A DNA stretch of 15,068 nt from Caldifarciminota bacterium. Its GTDB lineage: Bacteria > Hydrothermota > Hydrothermia > B15-G9 > DRBW01. Below, in pieces: positions 5,747 through 13,453 of this stretch. Positions within the stretch are counted from its first letter, which is position 1; each line of letters opens with the position of its first letter. Below the pieces are notes generated by a model, which worked only from the letters and a program-made list of their open reading frames with translations, made no database searches and was not told where the DNA came from. Location: NCBI GenBank assembly GCA_011042705.1, contig DRBW01000074.1, positions 1-15,068 of the forward strand, in the 5' to 3' direction. A program made the translations under genes and the position numbers.

Positions 5747-8525
5747 AAGGGCAGTTTCTCCCCTCCTTTTTCTCCTTTTGTTTGCGGTTGATCTTGGTGC
5801 TTATTATTTCGGGAAAAACAAGGTTCAGTACAGGGATTTTGACTGGTACATAACTTCCACGGAACACTTTGACATCTACTATTATGAGGGCGGCGAGGAC
5901 CTGGCGAGGTTCGCCTCGGCTGTTCTCGAGGAGGCTTACGGGCAGTATAGCAATTTCCTTCAGATGCAGCCCGAGGGGAAGATCCCTGTCCTGATTTATA
6001 ACTGCCAGAAGGACTTCCTTCAGACCAATGTGACCCTCGAGCTCCTCGAGGAATCGGTCGGCGGCTTCACCGAGATCTTCAAAAACAGGGTCGTCGTTCC
6101 CTTTAACGGCTCCTACTATGACTTCTGGCACGTGCTTCGGCATGAGCTCACCCACGTGTTTCAGTTTTACATTTATTACAGGAAATCGACGCCGTCTCTC
6201 ACGGGAGGCCTGAGAGTCTCGCTTCCCCTCTGGGTCGTGGAGGGGATGGCGGAATATTTTTCCCTCGGATGGGATCAGACAGCCGAGACCTTCATGAGGG
6301 ACCTCGTCATAAACGAGCAGCTCGTCCATCTCTACGATCTCGAGAATTACGGGGGTTATCTCATATACAAGGAGGGTCAGTCCTTCTATTATTTCGTGGA
6401 GAAGGTATATGGACGCGAGAAGGTGAGGGAATTCATATATCAGCTCCGCTTTAAGAAGGACGTATGCCGTGCCTCCAGGAAAGTTTTCGGAAAGGAAATC
6501 GAAGACCTGGATAAGGACTTCAGGAATTTTCTGAAAAGAAGGTATTACCCGCTCCTCGGCGAGTTCTCGATGCCAGCCGACCTTAAGAGGTTGACCGATC
6601 ACGAGAAGAGCGGTGGGTTCATGAATGTAGCTCCCACCCTTTCTCCCGATGGGAAAGCCGTCGCCATAGTCTCCGACAGAAAGGGGAATGCCGACGTCCT
6701 GCTGATCTCCTCGGTGGAGGGGAAGGTCTTAAAGAGGCTCGTCAAGGGCGAGAGTTCTGCTGACTTCGAATACCTTCACCTTTTCAGGCCCGGCCTCGCA
6801 TTCTCGCCCGACGGGAAAAGGCTTGCCCTTCTTTCCCTCGGAAGGGGGAAGGAGCTCCTCCACATACTCGATGTCCGGAAGGGGAAGTCTGTGAGAAAGT
6901 TCGAACTCGATCTCGATGCCGCCTACGATCCAGCATGGTCTCCCGACGGTTCCCTTATTGCTCTCTCCGGCGTGAAGGGAGGTGAGGCGGATATTTACCT
7001 GCTCCACCTGGGCGACGGCACCTTAGAGAGGGTGACCGAGGACAGATTTGACGACAGGGCTCCGTCCTTTTCGAAGGACGGCAGTGCGCTCGTTTTTGTC
7101 TCCGACAGGGCGCCGGGGAGGAATCAGAGGTTCGGGAGCTATGCTCTCTTCCTTTTTGACCTGAGGGACGGGGGGATAAAAGAGCTGACTCCACACCTCG
7201 GGCAGATCTCCGGGCCCCGTTTTCTCGACGACACCACAATTCTTTTTGTCGCACCATACAGGGGTAGTCTTAACCTGGCGCTATACAGGATTGGAGGAGA
7301 CAGCCTCTATTTTATCACCGACCTCCTGACAGCGGTGAGCCATCCTTCCCTCGATGTCGAGGGTGAGAAACTCGTCTTTTCCCTGACATGGGAGGGCGGA
7401 TACGATGTCTTCGAGATGAAGTCCCCTTTCAGACCGAAGTTTGCAGTTCCGCTCAGGGAGATCGCTCCGAGGGAGATCGTGCTGCCCGAATTCCTGGAGA
7501 GGAAACGAAATTATGTCCTTGATTTCAGCGTGGACTGGCTCAGGGGCAATATGCAGTTCAGCACTTATTACGGTCTCTTCGGGGCAATGACTGTGGGCCT
7601 CTCCGATGCTCTCGGGAACCACAGGATCATGTTCACTTCTGACCTTTATCAGGACATTTCCAATTCCAACTTCGAGTTCCTTTACCTGTACCTCCCCCGC
7701 AGGACCGACTACGGATTTTCCTTTTACCAGTTCTGGACTTTTTACGTTTATCCCTACGATCTCATAATAACGGAGAAGAGGCTCGGAGCCGAGCTGTTGC
7801 TCCGCTATCCCTTCGACAAATTTCGGAGGGCCGAATTTGGACTGGCCTTTCTGAGACCCAAGAGGTATTACTACTATTATTTTCCAGAATACGATCAGTA
7901 TCTGCTCCTGCATCAGGAGAGCAAGAACGTGTCCGCCGCATATCTCGGCCTGGTCCTCGACAATTCCTTCTACACCTATTTCGGGCCAATTTCCGGGACC
8001 AGGGCCTTCGTCGGCGTGGAAAAATCCCTCTGGTCCCAGCTCGAATACATGACGCTTTATGCAGATCTCAGGAAGTATTTCAGGATAACGGAACGCAGCT
8101 GCTTTGCCCTTCGGTTTATCGGTGGGAGGTCTTCCGGAAAGAACGCACAGCCCTTCTGGCTTGGAGGTCCTGAGGACCTCCGCGGCTATGACTATTACGA
8201 ATTCAGCGGGACCCGAAAGCTCCTGACCAACCTGGAGCTAAGGGTGCCCTTTCTCGACTATCTCAAGCTTTCCTTCCCTCTCCCGCTTGAGATCGGCAAC
8301 GTGAGGGGAGTGTGCTTCTTCGATGTGGGAGCGGCCTGGTCCTGCGATCGAGATTTCAAACCCTTCGATGGCTTTAAATTCAGGGACCTGAAGGCCGATT
8401 TTGGCATCGGTCTCAGGTTGTTTCTGGGTTTTTTCAGCCTCAAATTCGACATGGCGAAAAAGACTGACCTCTCGAGGGTATATCCGGGAACGAGGTATTA
8501 CCTCACCCTTGGAACCGATTTTTGA
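5739..8525 (+). CDS. exported peptidase-MA-like / TolB-like propeller / BamA-like barrel fusion protein
   Basis: Three-part envelope protein of 928 aa. A signal peptide (about residues 1-20, ending DLGA) is followed by a peptidase-MA-like zinc metallopeptidase domain to about 275: HELTH at 135-139 holds the HExxH helix, and WVVEGMAEY at 165-173 gives the third ligand E168. Residues 290-560 are TolB/DPP-IV-type WD40-like repeats, marked by SPDG at 302, 356 and 401, SKDG at 445, and VSDR. From about 595 to the end is a surface-antigen/Omp85-like beta-barrel, with WLGGPEDLRGYDYYEFSG near 807-824, LELRVPF and GVCFFDVGAAW, ending in aromatic F928 as barrel proteins do. Predicted location is the outer membrane, with peptidase and propeller in the periplasm. 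The start overlaps the M23 gene by 8 nt, so they are coupled. Similar domain chains occur in candidate-phylum genomes as 'TolB' or 'BamA-like' proteins; function and substrate are unknown. Confidence 0.85.
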   Translation: MIKRAVSPLLFLLLFAVDLGAYYFGKNKVQYRDFDWYITSTEHFDIYYYEGGEDLARFASAVLEEAYGQYSNFLQMQPEGKIPVLIYNCQKDFLQTNVTLELLEESVGGFTEIFKNRVVVPFNGSYYDFWHVLRHELTHVFQFYIYYRKSTPSLTGGLRVSLPLWVVEGMAEYFSLGWDQTAETFMRDLVINEQLVHLYDLENYGGYLIYKEGQSFYYFVEKVYGREKVREFIYQLRFKKDVCRASRKVFGKEIEDLDKDFRNFLKRRYYPLLGEFSMPADLKRLTDHEKSGGFMNVAPTLSPDGKAVAIVSDRKGNADVLLISSVEGKVLKRLVKGESSADFEYLHLFRPGLAFSPDGKRLALLSLGRGKELLHILDVRKGKSVRKFELDLDAAYDPAWSPDGSLIALSGVKGGEADIYLLHLGDGTLERVTEDRFDDRAPSFSKDGSALVFVSDRAPGRNQRFGSYALFLFDLRDGGIKELTPHLGQISGPRFLDDTTILFVAPYRGSLNLALYRIGGDSLYFITDLLTAVSHPSLDVEGEKLVFSLTWEGGYDVFEMKSPFRPKFAVPLREIAPREIVLPEFLERKRNYVLDFSVDWLRGNMQFSTYYGLFGAMTVGLSDALGNHRIMFTSDLYQDISNSNFEFLYLYLPRRTDYGFSFYQFWTFYVYPYDLIITEKRLGAELLLRYPFDKFRRAEFGLAFLRPKRYYYYYFPEYDQYLLLHQESKNVSAAYLGLVLDNSFYTYFGPISGTRAFVGVEKSLWSQLEYMTLYADLRKYFRITERSCFALRFIGGRSSGKNAQPFWLGGPEDLRGYDYYEFSGTRKLLTNLELRVPFLDYLKLSFPLPLEIGNVRGVCFFDVGAAWSCDRDFKPFDGFKFRDLKADFGIGLRLFLGFFSLKFDMAKKTDLSRVYPGTRYYLTLGTDF

Positions 8526-8534
8526 TCTGACCTT

Positions 8535-8563
8535 TTGGAAGTGAGCCCCCTTGACATTATAAT
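8535..8563 (+). promoter_or_regulatory. promoter of yajC-def-fmt
   Basis: TTGGAA (8535-8540) and an exact TATAAT (8558-8563) are 17 bp apart. The start would be near 8570, inside the small inverted repeat GGTTT/AAACC (8565-8580). A second TTGACA at 8551-8556 abuts the -10 but has no partner at the right distance. Confidence 0.65.
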
Positions 8564-8600
8564 AGGTTTTTGACGAAACCCGAGAGGAGGGAAGAAAACG

Positions 8601-8954
8601 ATGATAAACGTGCCTGAATTGTTAAACGCAGCGTTTCTATTTGGACAGGAAGGTTCGCCTCCACCAACGGGAGGCTCCGGGATCATGGGGACTCTTTTCC
8701 CCCTGCTCCTGCTTTTCGCCCTTTTCTATTTTCTCCTGATCCTGCCGCAGCAGAGACAGGAGAAGAAGAGGAAAGCCATGCTCGCCGCCCTGAAGAAGGG
8801 CGACAGGGTGGTGACCACGGGAGGAATAATAGGCACCATCGTCAAGATAGATGACAACGTGGTTACCCTGAAGGTCTCCCAGAACACCAACATCAAGATC
8901 GAAAAGGGCGCAGTGAGGGGAGTCCTGAGTCCTCAGGAGGAGTTAAAGGGATGA
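8601..8954 (+). CDS. yajC: preprotein translocase accessory subunit YajC
   Basis: Small inner-membrane protein of 117 aa that associates with SecDF of the Sec translocase. A Gly/Pro-rich N-terminus is followed by one membrane helix (about residues 29-48, LFPLLLLFALFYFLLIL) and then the family signature PQQRQEKKRKAM (49-60). The small cytoplasmic domain has GDRVVTTGGIIGTI (67-80), the most conserved YajC block. Length and order are typical. The ATG at 8601 follows GAGGAGGG at a usable distance. It is first in an operon with def and fmt; secD and secF are not in the window, although they often lie beside yajC elsewhere. The stop overlaps the def start as ATGA. Confidence 0.93.
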   Translation: MINVPELLNAAFLFGQEGSPPPTGGSGIMGTLFPLLLLFALFYFLLILPQQRQEKKRKAMLAALKKGDRVVTTGGIIGTIVKIDDNVVTLKVSQNTNIKIEKGAVRGVLSPQEELKG

Positions 8955-9502
8955 GCGTTCTCCCCATAAGGATCATCGGCGACGAGATATTGAGGCAGAA
9001 GGCCGAGCCCATTGCGGATGTCGGAGATGAGCACATAAGGCTCGCCTACGATATGGCCGAGACTATGATCGCCGAGAGGGGAATCGGACTGGCGGCTCCG
9101 CAGGTCGGGAAGTCGGTGAGGCTCATAGTCGTGGACCTTAAATATCTGGAAAAGGGCGATTCGCCCCTCATGCTGATCAACCCCGAGATCGCCTACATCG
9201 AGGGCTCCGTATCCATGGAGGAGGGTTGTCTTTCCATCCCAGGGCTTTTTGCCCACGTGGAAAGGCCTGAGAAGGTCGTGGTGAAAGGATTGGCCATAAG
9301 GGACGAGCGGAAAGTCGTCGAGGTGGAGATCAGTGCCGATGACCTCTATGCCCGGGTGCTCCTTCACGAGATCGATCACCTTGACGGCATTCTCTTCGTT
9401 GACAGGCTGCCCTTAGAGGAAAGGATTTCTCTTCTCGCGAAATGGCAGAGGGAAAAGGAAAAACTCCTGAGTTCGAAAAAGAAAAAGGAAGCGAGCCTCT
9501 GA
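8951..9502 (+). CDS. def: peptide deformylase
   Basis: Metallohydrolase of 183 aa that removes the formyl group from the N-terminal Met of new proteins. All three family motifs are intact: GIGLAAPQ (44-51), EGCLS (91-95, Cys 93 is a metal ligand) and HEIDH (139-143, two His ligands and catalytic Glu 140). The C-terminal tail is lysine-rich (KKKK near 176-179). The start overlaps the yajC stop by 4 nt and is preceded by CAGGAGGAG, which fits. It sits directly before fmt, which encodes the enzyme that adds the formyl group, as in many bacteria. The last 61 nt are shared with the longest possible fmt frame. Confidence 0.96.
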   Translation: MSVLPIRIIGDEILRQKAEPIADVGDEHIRLAYDMAETMIAERGIGLAAPQVGKSVRLIVVDLKYLEKGDSPLMLINPEIAYIEGSVSMEEGCLSIPGLFAHVERPEKVVVKGLAIRDERKVVEVEISADDLYARVLLHEIDHLDGILFVDRLPLEERISLLAKWQREKEKLLSSKKKKEASL

Positions 9503-10437
9503 AGAGGGCCTTCGATTTTATCTTTCTGGGAACGGGAGAGTTTGCGGCGAAGGTGCTGTCCAGGCTCCTGGAGCTGGGAGCTTTCCCTTCTCTCGTTATA
9601 ACGTCTCCCGACAGGCCTAAGGGGAGGGGACTTAAGCTGCTCCCTACGGAAGTGAAGAGGGTCGCTCTGGCCTCGAAACTTCCCTGCCTGACGGAGTCAA
9701 AGCCCAATGAAAAGACTTTCATAGAAGAGGTCCTCAAAAAAGCCGGCCGTCCCGATTTCATTCTGGTCTCCGATTACGGCTGTATCCTTGGGAAAAAATG
9801 GCTTTCATTGCCTGAGGTAGCTCCTCTTAACATACATCCTTCTCTGTTGCCGAGATACAGGGGCGCGGCTCCCATCGAGAGGTGCCTCATGAACTGCGAG
9901 AAGGAAACGGGGCTGACGATAATGGTGATGGACGAAGGGGTTGACACTGGTCCCCTCGTCCTTCAGGAAAAGGTCAGGATACGGAGAAACGAAACCGGAG
10001 GAGAGCTCAGGGAAAGGCTTGCCACCATAGGAGCGGAACTCGCCATAAGGGCAATGGAAGGACTCCTCAGAGGAGAGATAGAACCCCGTCCCCAGGAAGG
10101 AGAACCTTCCTATGCCCCCAAGATAAAGAAGGAAGAACTGTGGATCGATTGGGAGGGCCGGGCTAAGGACATTGCGTGCAAGATAAATGCCCTTTCTCCC
10201 TCACCGGGGGCAAGGACTTACTTCGATTCCCTTTACGTGAAGCTCCTGAGGGCGTCCTTTGTCAGAGAGATAAGCGGTGAGCCCGGCGAGATAATCATCG
10301 CCAGAAACAGGCTATTTGTAGCGGCTGCGGGAGGTGGGGTTGAGATTCTGGAGCTCCAGCCCGCTTCGGGCAGGCCTCTGAGGGCGTCCGCCTTTGTTCA
10401 GGGCAGGAGACCCGCTCGCGCCCGATCGGGGCCGTAA
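9442..10437 (+). CDS. fmt: methionyl-tRNA formyltransferase
   Basis: Transfers a formyl group from 10-formyl-THF to Met-tRNA(fMet) for translation initiation. The N-terminal domain shows FIFLGTGEFA (27-35), a variant of the usual F.GTPEFA, then LNIHPSLLPRYRGAAPI (129-145) with catalytic N130 and H132, and D168 in DEGVDTGP. The C-terminal OB-like domain ends LELQPASGRPLRASAFVQG. The start is uncertain. The only ATG in frame is at 9442, 61 nt inside def, with no ribosome site; it adds about 24 charged residues before the family's normal beginning. No GTG or TTG lies between it and the first core strand. A CTG at 9499-9501, overlapping the def stop as CTGA and with AAGGA upstream, would give a protein close to normal length. 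Family identity is secure. Confidence 0.93.
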   Translation: MAEGKGKTPEFEKEKGSEPLKRAFDFIFLGTGEFAAKVLSRLLELGAFPSLVITSPDRPKGRGLKLLPTEVKRVALASKLPCLTESKPNEKTFIEEVLKKAGRPDFILVSDYGCILGKKWLSLPEVAPLNIHPSLLPRYRGAAPIERCLMNCEKETGLTIMVMDEGVDTGPLVLQEKVRIRRNETGGELRERLATIGAELAIRAMEGLLRGEIEPRPQEGEPSYAPKIKKEELWIDWEGRAKDIACKINALSPSPGARTYFDSLYVKLLRASFVREISGEPGEIIIARNRLFVAAAGGGVEILELQPASGRPLRASAFVQGRRPARARSGP

Positions 10438-10461
10438 AGATCGTCCCCTTCTGAAGCCTCG

Positions 10462-10490
10462 TTGACACAAAGCTTTGAAGATACTATAAT
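10462..10490 (+). promoter_or_regulatory. consensus sigma70 promoter of the EF-G paralogue operon
   Basis: TTGACA (10462-10467), a 17-bp spacer and TATAAT (10485-10490) match consensus at every position. The spacer opens with a perfect 10-bp palindrome, CAAAGCTTTG (10468-10477). The start would be near 10497, with the ribosome site about 15 nt later. Confidence 0.85.
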
Positions 10491-10511
10491 TAAGCTCAAT
10501 TTTTGTTCAAA

Positions 10512-10518
10512 AAGGAGG
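10512..10518 (+). promoter_or_regulatory. Shine-Dalgarno selecting a TTG start
   Basis: AAGGAGG ends 6 nt before the TTG at 10525, the best-placed start for the EF-G paralogue. A second site, AAAGGAG (10528-10534), could serve a GTG at 10540. Confidence 0.65.
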
Positions 10519-10524
10519 TCGAAT

Positions 10525-12561
10525 TTGAAAGGAGTGAAGGTGGAGTCTATCAGGAATTTCGTGCTTATTGGACACGGAAGCTCGGGCAAGACGTCGCTGG
10601 GAGAATCCATATTGTTCAAGGCTGGAATCACCAGGAGAAAGGGAAGCGTAGATCAGGGCAACTCGGTACTCGATTCCGATCCGGAGGAGATCAAGAGGAA
10701 AATCTCCATAAATCTCGCGGTAGCCCACGTCAGCTGGAAAGACAGGTGGATGAACCTCATAGATACCCCGGGATATCTGGATTTTGCCGGAGAAGTTGCC
10801 GCCGGGATAAGGGTTGCCGATAACGCGGTGGTGGTTCTCGATGCCTCCTCGGGCGTTGAGGTGGGTGCCGAAAAGTACTGGGAGATGGCCCAGAAGAGGT
10901 CTCTCCCCGGTTTTATTTTCGTCAACAAGATGACTTCCCAGGAAATCGATCTGGACCAGTTGATCGAGGACATCAGGGGTTATTTCGGTACCAAGGCCGT
11001 TCCGGTTCAATGGCCTATCGGAAAGGGCGATAAATTCGAGGGAGTGGTGGACCTGCTTCGGGGCGACCTCGACAGACTGGGGAGCGATAAGGGGAAGGGC
11101 GAGTCCCTGAGGGATTCACTCAAGGAGTCCATCATCGAGCTGTCCGAGTCACTCCTCGACCGTTATCTCGGCGGTGAGGACATTCCAGCTCAGGAACTCG
11201 TGGGCCCTCTCAAGGACGGCATAATCAAGGGAGAGATCATTCCCATCCTTTTCGGAGACGCCCTCAGCGATAAAGGAGTCGAAGAGCTCCTGGATTTCAT
11301 CGCGGAATTCGGAGCCTCCCCTCTCGATCTCGGCGCGGTTAAGGGCAAGCGCGGCGACGAAGAGGTGGATGTCGAGCCCAGGCCCGATAACCCCATGGTC
11401 TCTTTTGTTTTCAAGACGTTGACCGAGGCTCATCTCGGCGAGCTGTATTATGTCAGGGTCTATTCGGGTACTCTGGAGCCCGGGAAAGAGGTTCTGAACG
11501 TCAACCTCAACAGGCCCGAGAAGATAAACCAGATATACCTCGTTCAGGGCAAGGACAGGAAGGAGACCGACGGCCTCGTGGCGGGCATGATAGGAGTTCT
11601 CGTGAAACTCAAGGAGACGAAGACGGGGCATACGCTGGCGAGCAAGGACTTCCCCGTGCTCCTGCCGGGCATCGAGTTCCCCGTTCCCAACGTCTCTGTC
11701 GCCATAGTTCCCAGGGCCAGGGAGGACGAGGAAAGGGTCTCGGAGGGCCTCGCCAGGCTTCACGATGAGGATCCGACTTTCGAATTCAAGTACGATCCTG
11801 AGCTCAAGCAGACGCTGATCTATGGGATTGGCGAGCTTCACCTCGATGTTATAGTCTCCAAACTCAAGGACAAGTTCAACGTAAATGTCGACACGGAGAA
11901 GCCCAGGATACCCTATCGCGAGACCATAAGGAAGCCGGCACAGGCCATGGGCAAGTATGTGAAGCAGACGGGAGGAAGAGGCCAGTACGGGATATGTTAC
12001 ATCAAGATAGAGCCTTTGAAGAGGGGTGAGGGCTATGAATTCGTGAACCAGATCTTTGGAGGAGCAATCCCTTCATCCTTTATCCCGTCGGTGGAAACCG
12101 GAATCAAGAAGGCCATGCAGAAAGGGGCTCTGGCGGGCTATCCCGTTGTGGATGTCAAGGTGACCCTGTACGATGGTAAGTATCACCCCGTGGATTCCTC
12201 CAACCTCGCCTTCGAGATCGCCGGCTCCATGGCCTTCAAGGAGGCCGAGGCTCAGGCCGATCCGTACCTCTTGGAGCCCATTTATGAGGTGGAAGTGATT
12301 GTCCCCGAGGAGTACATGGGCGATGTCATCGGAGACCTGAACGCCAGAAGGGGCAAGATACTTGGAATGGAAGTCGAGGGCAAGCTCCAGAAGATCAAGG
12401 CACTCGTCCCGCTGGCAGAACTTCACAAGTATTCATCCACCCTCCGCTCGATCACGAAGGGGCGCGGGATCTTCTCCCTCAAGTTCTCCCATTACGATGA
12501 GGTGCCGAAAGAGATAGCCCAGAAGGTCATTCAAGAGGCCAAGAAAGAGGAAGAGAAATGA
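10525..12561 (+). CDS. fusA: elongation factor G paralogue (EF-G2-like translational GTPase)
   Basis: EF-G-like protein of 678 aa from the TTG at 10525. It has all EF-G domains: the G domain, domain II (PMVSFVFKTL, GKEVLN), domain III, domain IV (KQTGGRGQYG; YHPVDSS with H554 at the tip) and domain V. The P-loop is GHGSSGKT (16-23), not the AHIDAGKT of canonical EF-G, as in EF-G-2-type paralogues such as that of Thermus. Switch II reads DTPGY (80-84), so the catalytic His is Tyr. The G4 motif reads NKMT (134-137), where Asp normally fixes guanine specificity. A role in translocation is plausible because the domain IV tip is kept, but GTP use must be altered or weak. It heads an operon with the DUF89 gene and gcvT and has a perfect promoter. 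A canonical fusA presumably lies elsewhere; the symbol marks the family only. Confidence 0.88.
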   Translation: MKGVKVESIRNFVLIGHGSSGKTSLGESILFKAGITRRKGSVDQGNSVLDSDPEEIKRKISINLAVAHVSWKDRWMNLIDTPGYLDFAGEVAAGIRVADNAVVVLDASSGVEVGAEKYWEMAQKRSLPGFIFVNKMTSQEIDLDQLIEDIRGYFGTKAVPVQWPIGKGDKFEGVVDLLRGDLDRLGSDKGKGESLRDSLKESIIELSESLLDRYLGGEDIPAQELVGPLKDGIIKGEIIPILFGDALSDKGVEELLDFIAEFGASPLDLGAVKGKRGDEEVDVEPRPDNPMVSFVFKTLTEAHLGELYYVRVYSGTLEPGKEVLNVNLNRPEKINQIYLVQGKDRKETDGLVAGMIGVLVKLKETKTGHTLASKDFPVLLPGIEFPVPNVSVAIVPRAREDEERVSEGLARLHDEDPTFEFKYDPELKQTLIYGIGELHLDVIVSKLKDKFNVNVDTEKPRIPYRETIRKPAQAMGKYVKQTGGRGQYGICYIKIEPLKRGEGYEFVNQIFGGAIPSSFIPSVETGIKKAMQKGALAGYPVVDVKVTLYDGKYHPVDSSNLAFEIAGSMAFKEAEAQADPYLLEPIYEVEVIVPEEYMGDVIGDLNARRGKILGMEVEGKLQKIKALVPLAELHKYSSTLRSITKGRGIFSLKFSHYDEVPKEIAQKVIQEAKKEEEK

Positions 12562-12574
12562 GGGGCCCGAGGCT

Positions 12575-13453
12575 ATGAGGGGCGCTCCCGAGTGTTTTCC
12601 CTGCTCCCTCAACCAGGTGTTGAAGCTCATGCGGGTCGCCGGGGCCGATGACGAGACCATACTCAGGGCCATCAAGGATAGCTGGGAGGCCATAAGAAAC
12701 TTCGGTCTCGAGAAGTCGCCCGCTTACGTCGCGACGGTCGCCATAAGAAGGGCGAGGAAATATTTCCCGGTGGACGATCCGTACAGGGAACTTAAATCCC
12801 AGCACAACAAGCTTGCGGCCGACATGCTGGAGAGGATAAAGCCGATACTCGATTCCTCCCCTGATCCCCTCAAAGCTGCCCTCATAGTCATGGCTTCGGG
12901 CAACATCATCGACCTCGGGGTTCACCATGACTTCGATCTGGAGGGGACCCTTAGACGCAACCTGGAGGAGGGTTTTGCCAGGGATGACTACGGGCCTTTC
13001 AGGGAGAAGCTCAAGAGGGCGAAGAGCCTTCTCCTTATCGCCGATAATGCGGGAGAGATCGTCTTCGACCTGCATTTTCTCAAAAGCCTTTCGCCGGATC
13101 TGGAAAGATACATAGCCGTCAAGGAGGGGCCGATACTGAATGACGTCACGTTTTCGGAGGTGTCTGGTTTCGATACGGGCGATGTTAAAGTTGTCAGCAC
13201 CGGAAGCGACGGACTCGGGGTGATCTTCGAGGAAGTGAGCGAAGATTTCAGGAACCTCTTCGAGGAGGCTGACATCGTTATCGCCAAAGGCCATGCAAAT
13301 TTTGAAACCCTGGATGAGGCGGAAAGGGAAGTCTTCCTCCTCCTCCAGGTCAAGTGCCAGGTAGTGGCGAGAAGGACCAGAACGCCGGTGGGTAGGGCGG
13401 TTTTCTTATCCAACAGGAGTCTCGCCCGCCAGGAAGGAGGCCATGATGCTTAA
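12575..13453 (+). CDS. DUF89 / ARMT1-like metal-dependent phosphatase (AF1104-type)
   Basis: Protein of 292 aa of the DUF89 family; members studied elsewhere are metal-dependent phosphatases thought to remove damaged sugar phosphates and similar metabolites. The short prokaryotic subfamily (AF1104-like) is indicated by an N-terminal CxxC (C7, C10 in ECFPC) before the helical domain and by SGNIIDLGV (108-116). The catalytic core shows IADNAGEIVFD (155-165) with the metal-binding D157/N158 pair, KEGPILNDVT (183-192) and KGHANFETL (238-246). The ATG at 12575 lies 13 nt after the EF-G stop with a short GAGG upstream. The end overlaps gcvT by 8-11 nt. The substrate is unknown; the linkage to glycine/one-carbon metabolism is only positional. 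Confidence 0.88.
   Translation: MRGAPECFPCSLNQVLKLMRVAGADDETILRAIKDSWEAIRNFGLEKSPAYVATVAIRRARKYFPVDDPYRELKSQHNKLAADMLERIKPILDSSPDPLKAALIVMASGNIIDLGVHHDFDLEGTLRRNLEEGFARDDYGPFREKLKRAKSLLLIADNAGEIVFDLHFLKSLSPDLERYIAVKEGPILNDVTFSEVSGFDTGDVKVVSTGSDGLGVIFEEVSEDFRNLFEEADIVIAKGHANFETLDEAEREVFLLLQVKCQVVARRTRTPVGRAVFLSNRSLARQEGGHDA
13434..13440 (+). promoter_or_regulatory. Shine-Dalgarno of gcvT
   Basis: AAGGAGG ends 2 nt before the ATG at 13443 and 5 nt before the ATG at 13446. The second spacing is normal, so 13446 is taken as the start. Confidence 0.7.

Noticed and set aside
10421..10430. CCCGATCGGG palindrome at the end of fmt as a terminator
   Set aside because: It is a DNA palindrome without a proper loop and is not followed by a T run.
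10462..10524. TTG at 10462 as the EF-G paralogue start
   Set aside because: It is the first base triplet of an exact -35 box; the TATAAT and a strong ribosome site lie downstream of it.
13380..13445. Glycine riboswitch before gcvT
   Set aside because: The upstream DUF89 coding frame overlaps gcvT, leaving no leader, and no aptamer-like pattern was seen.
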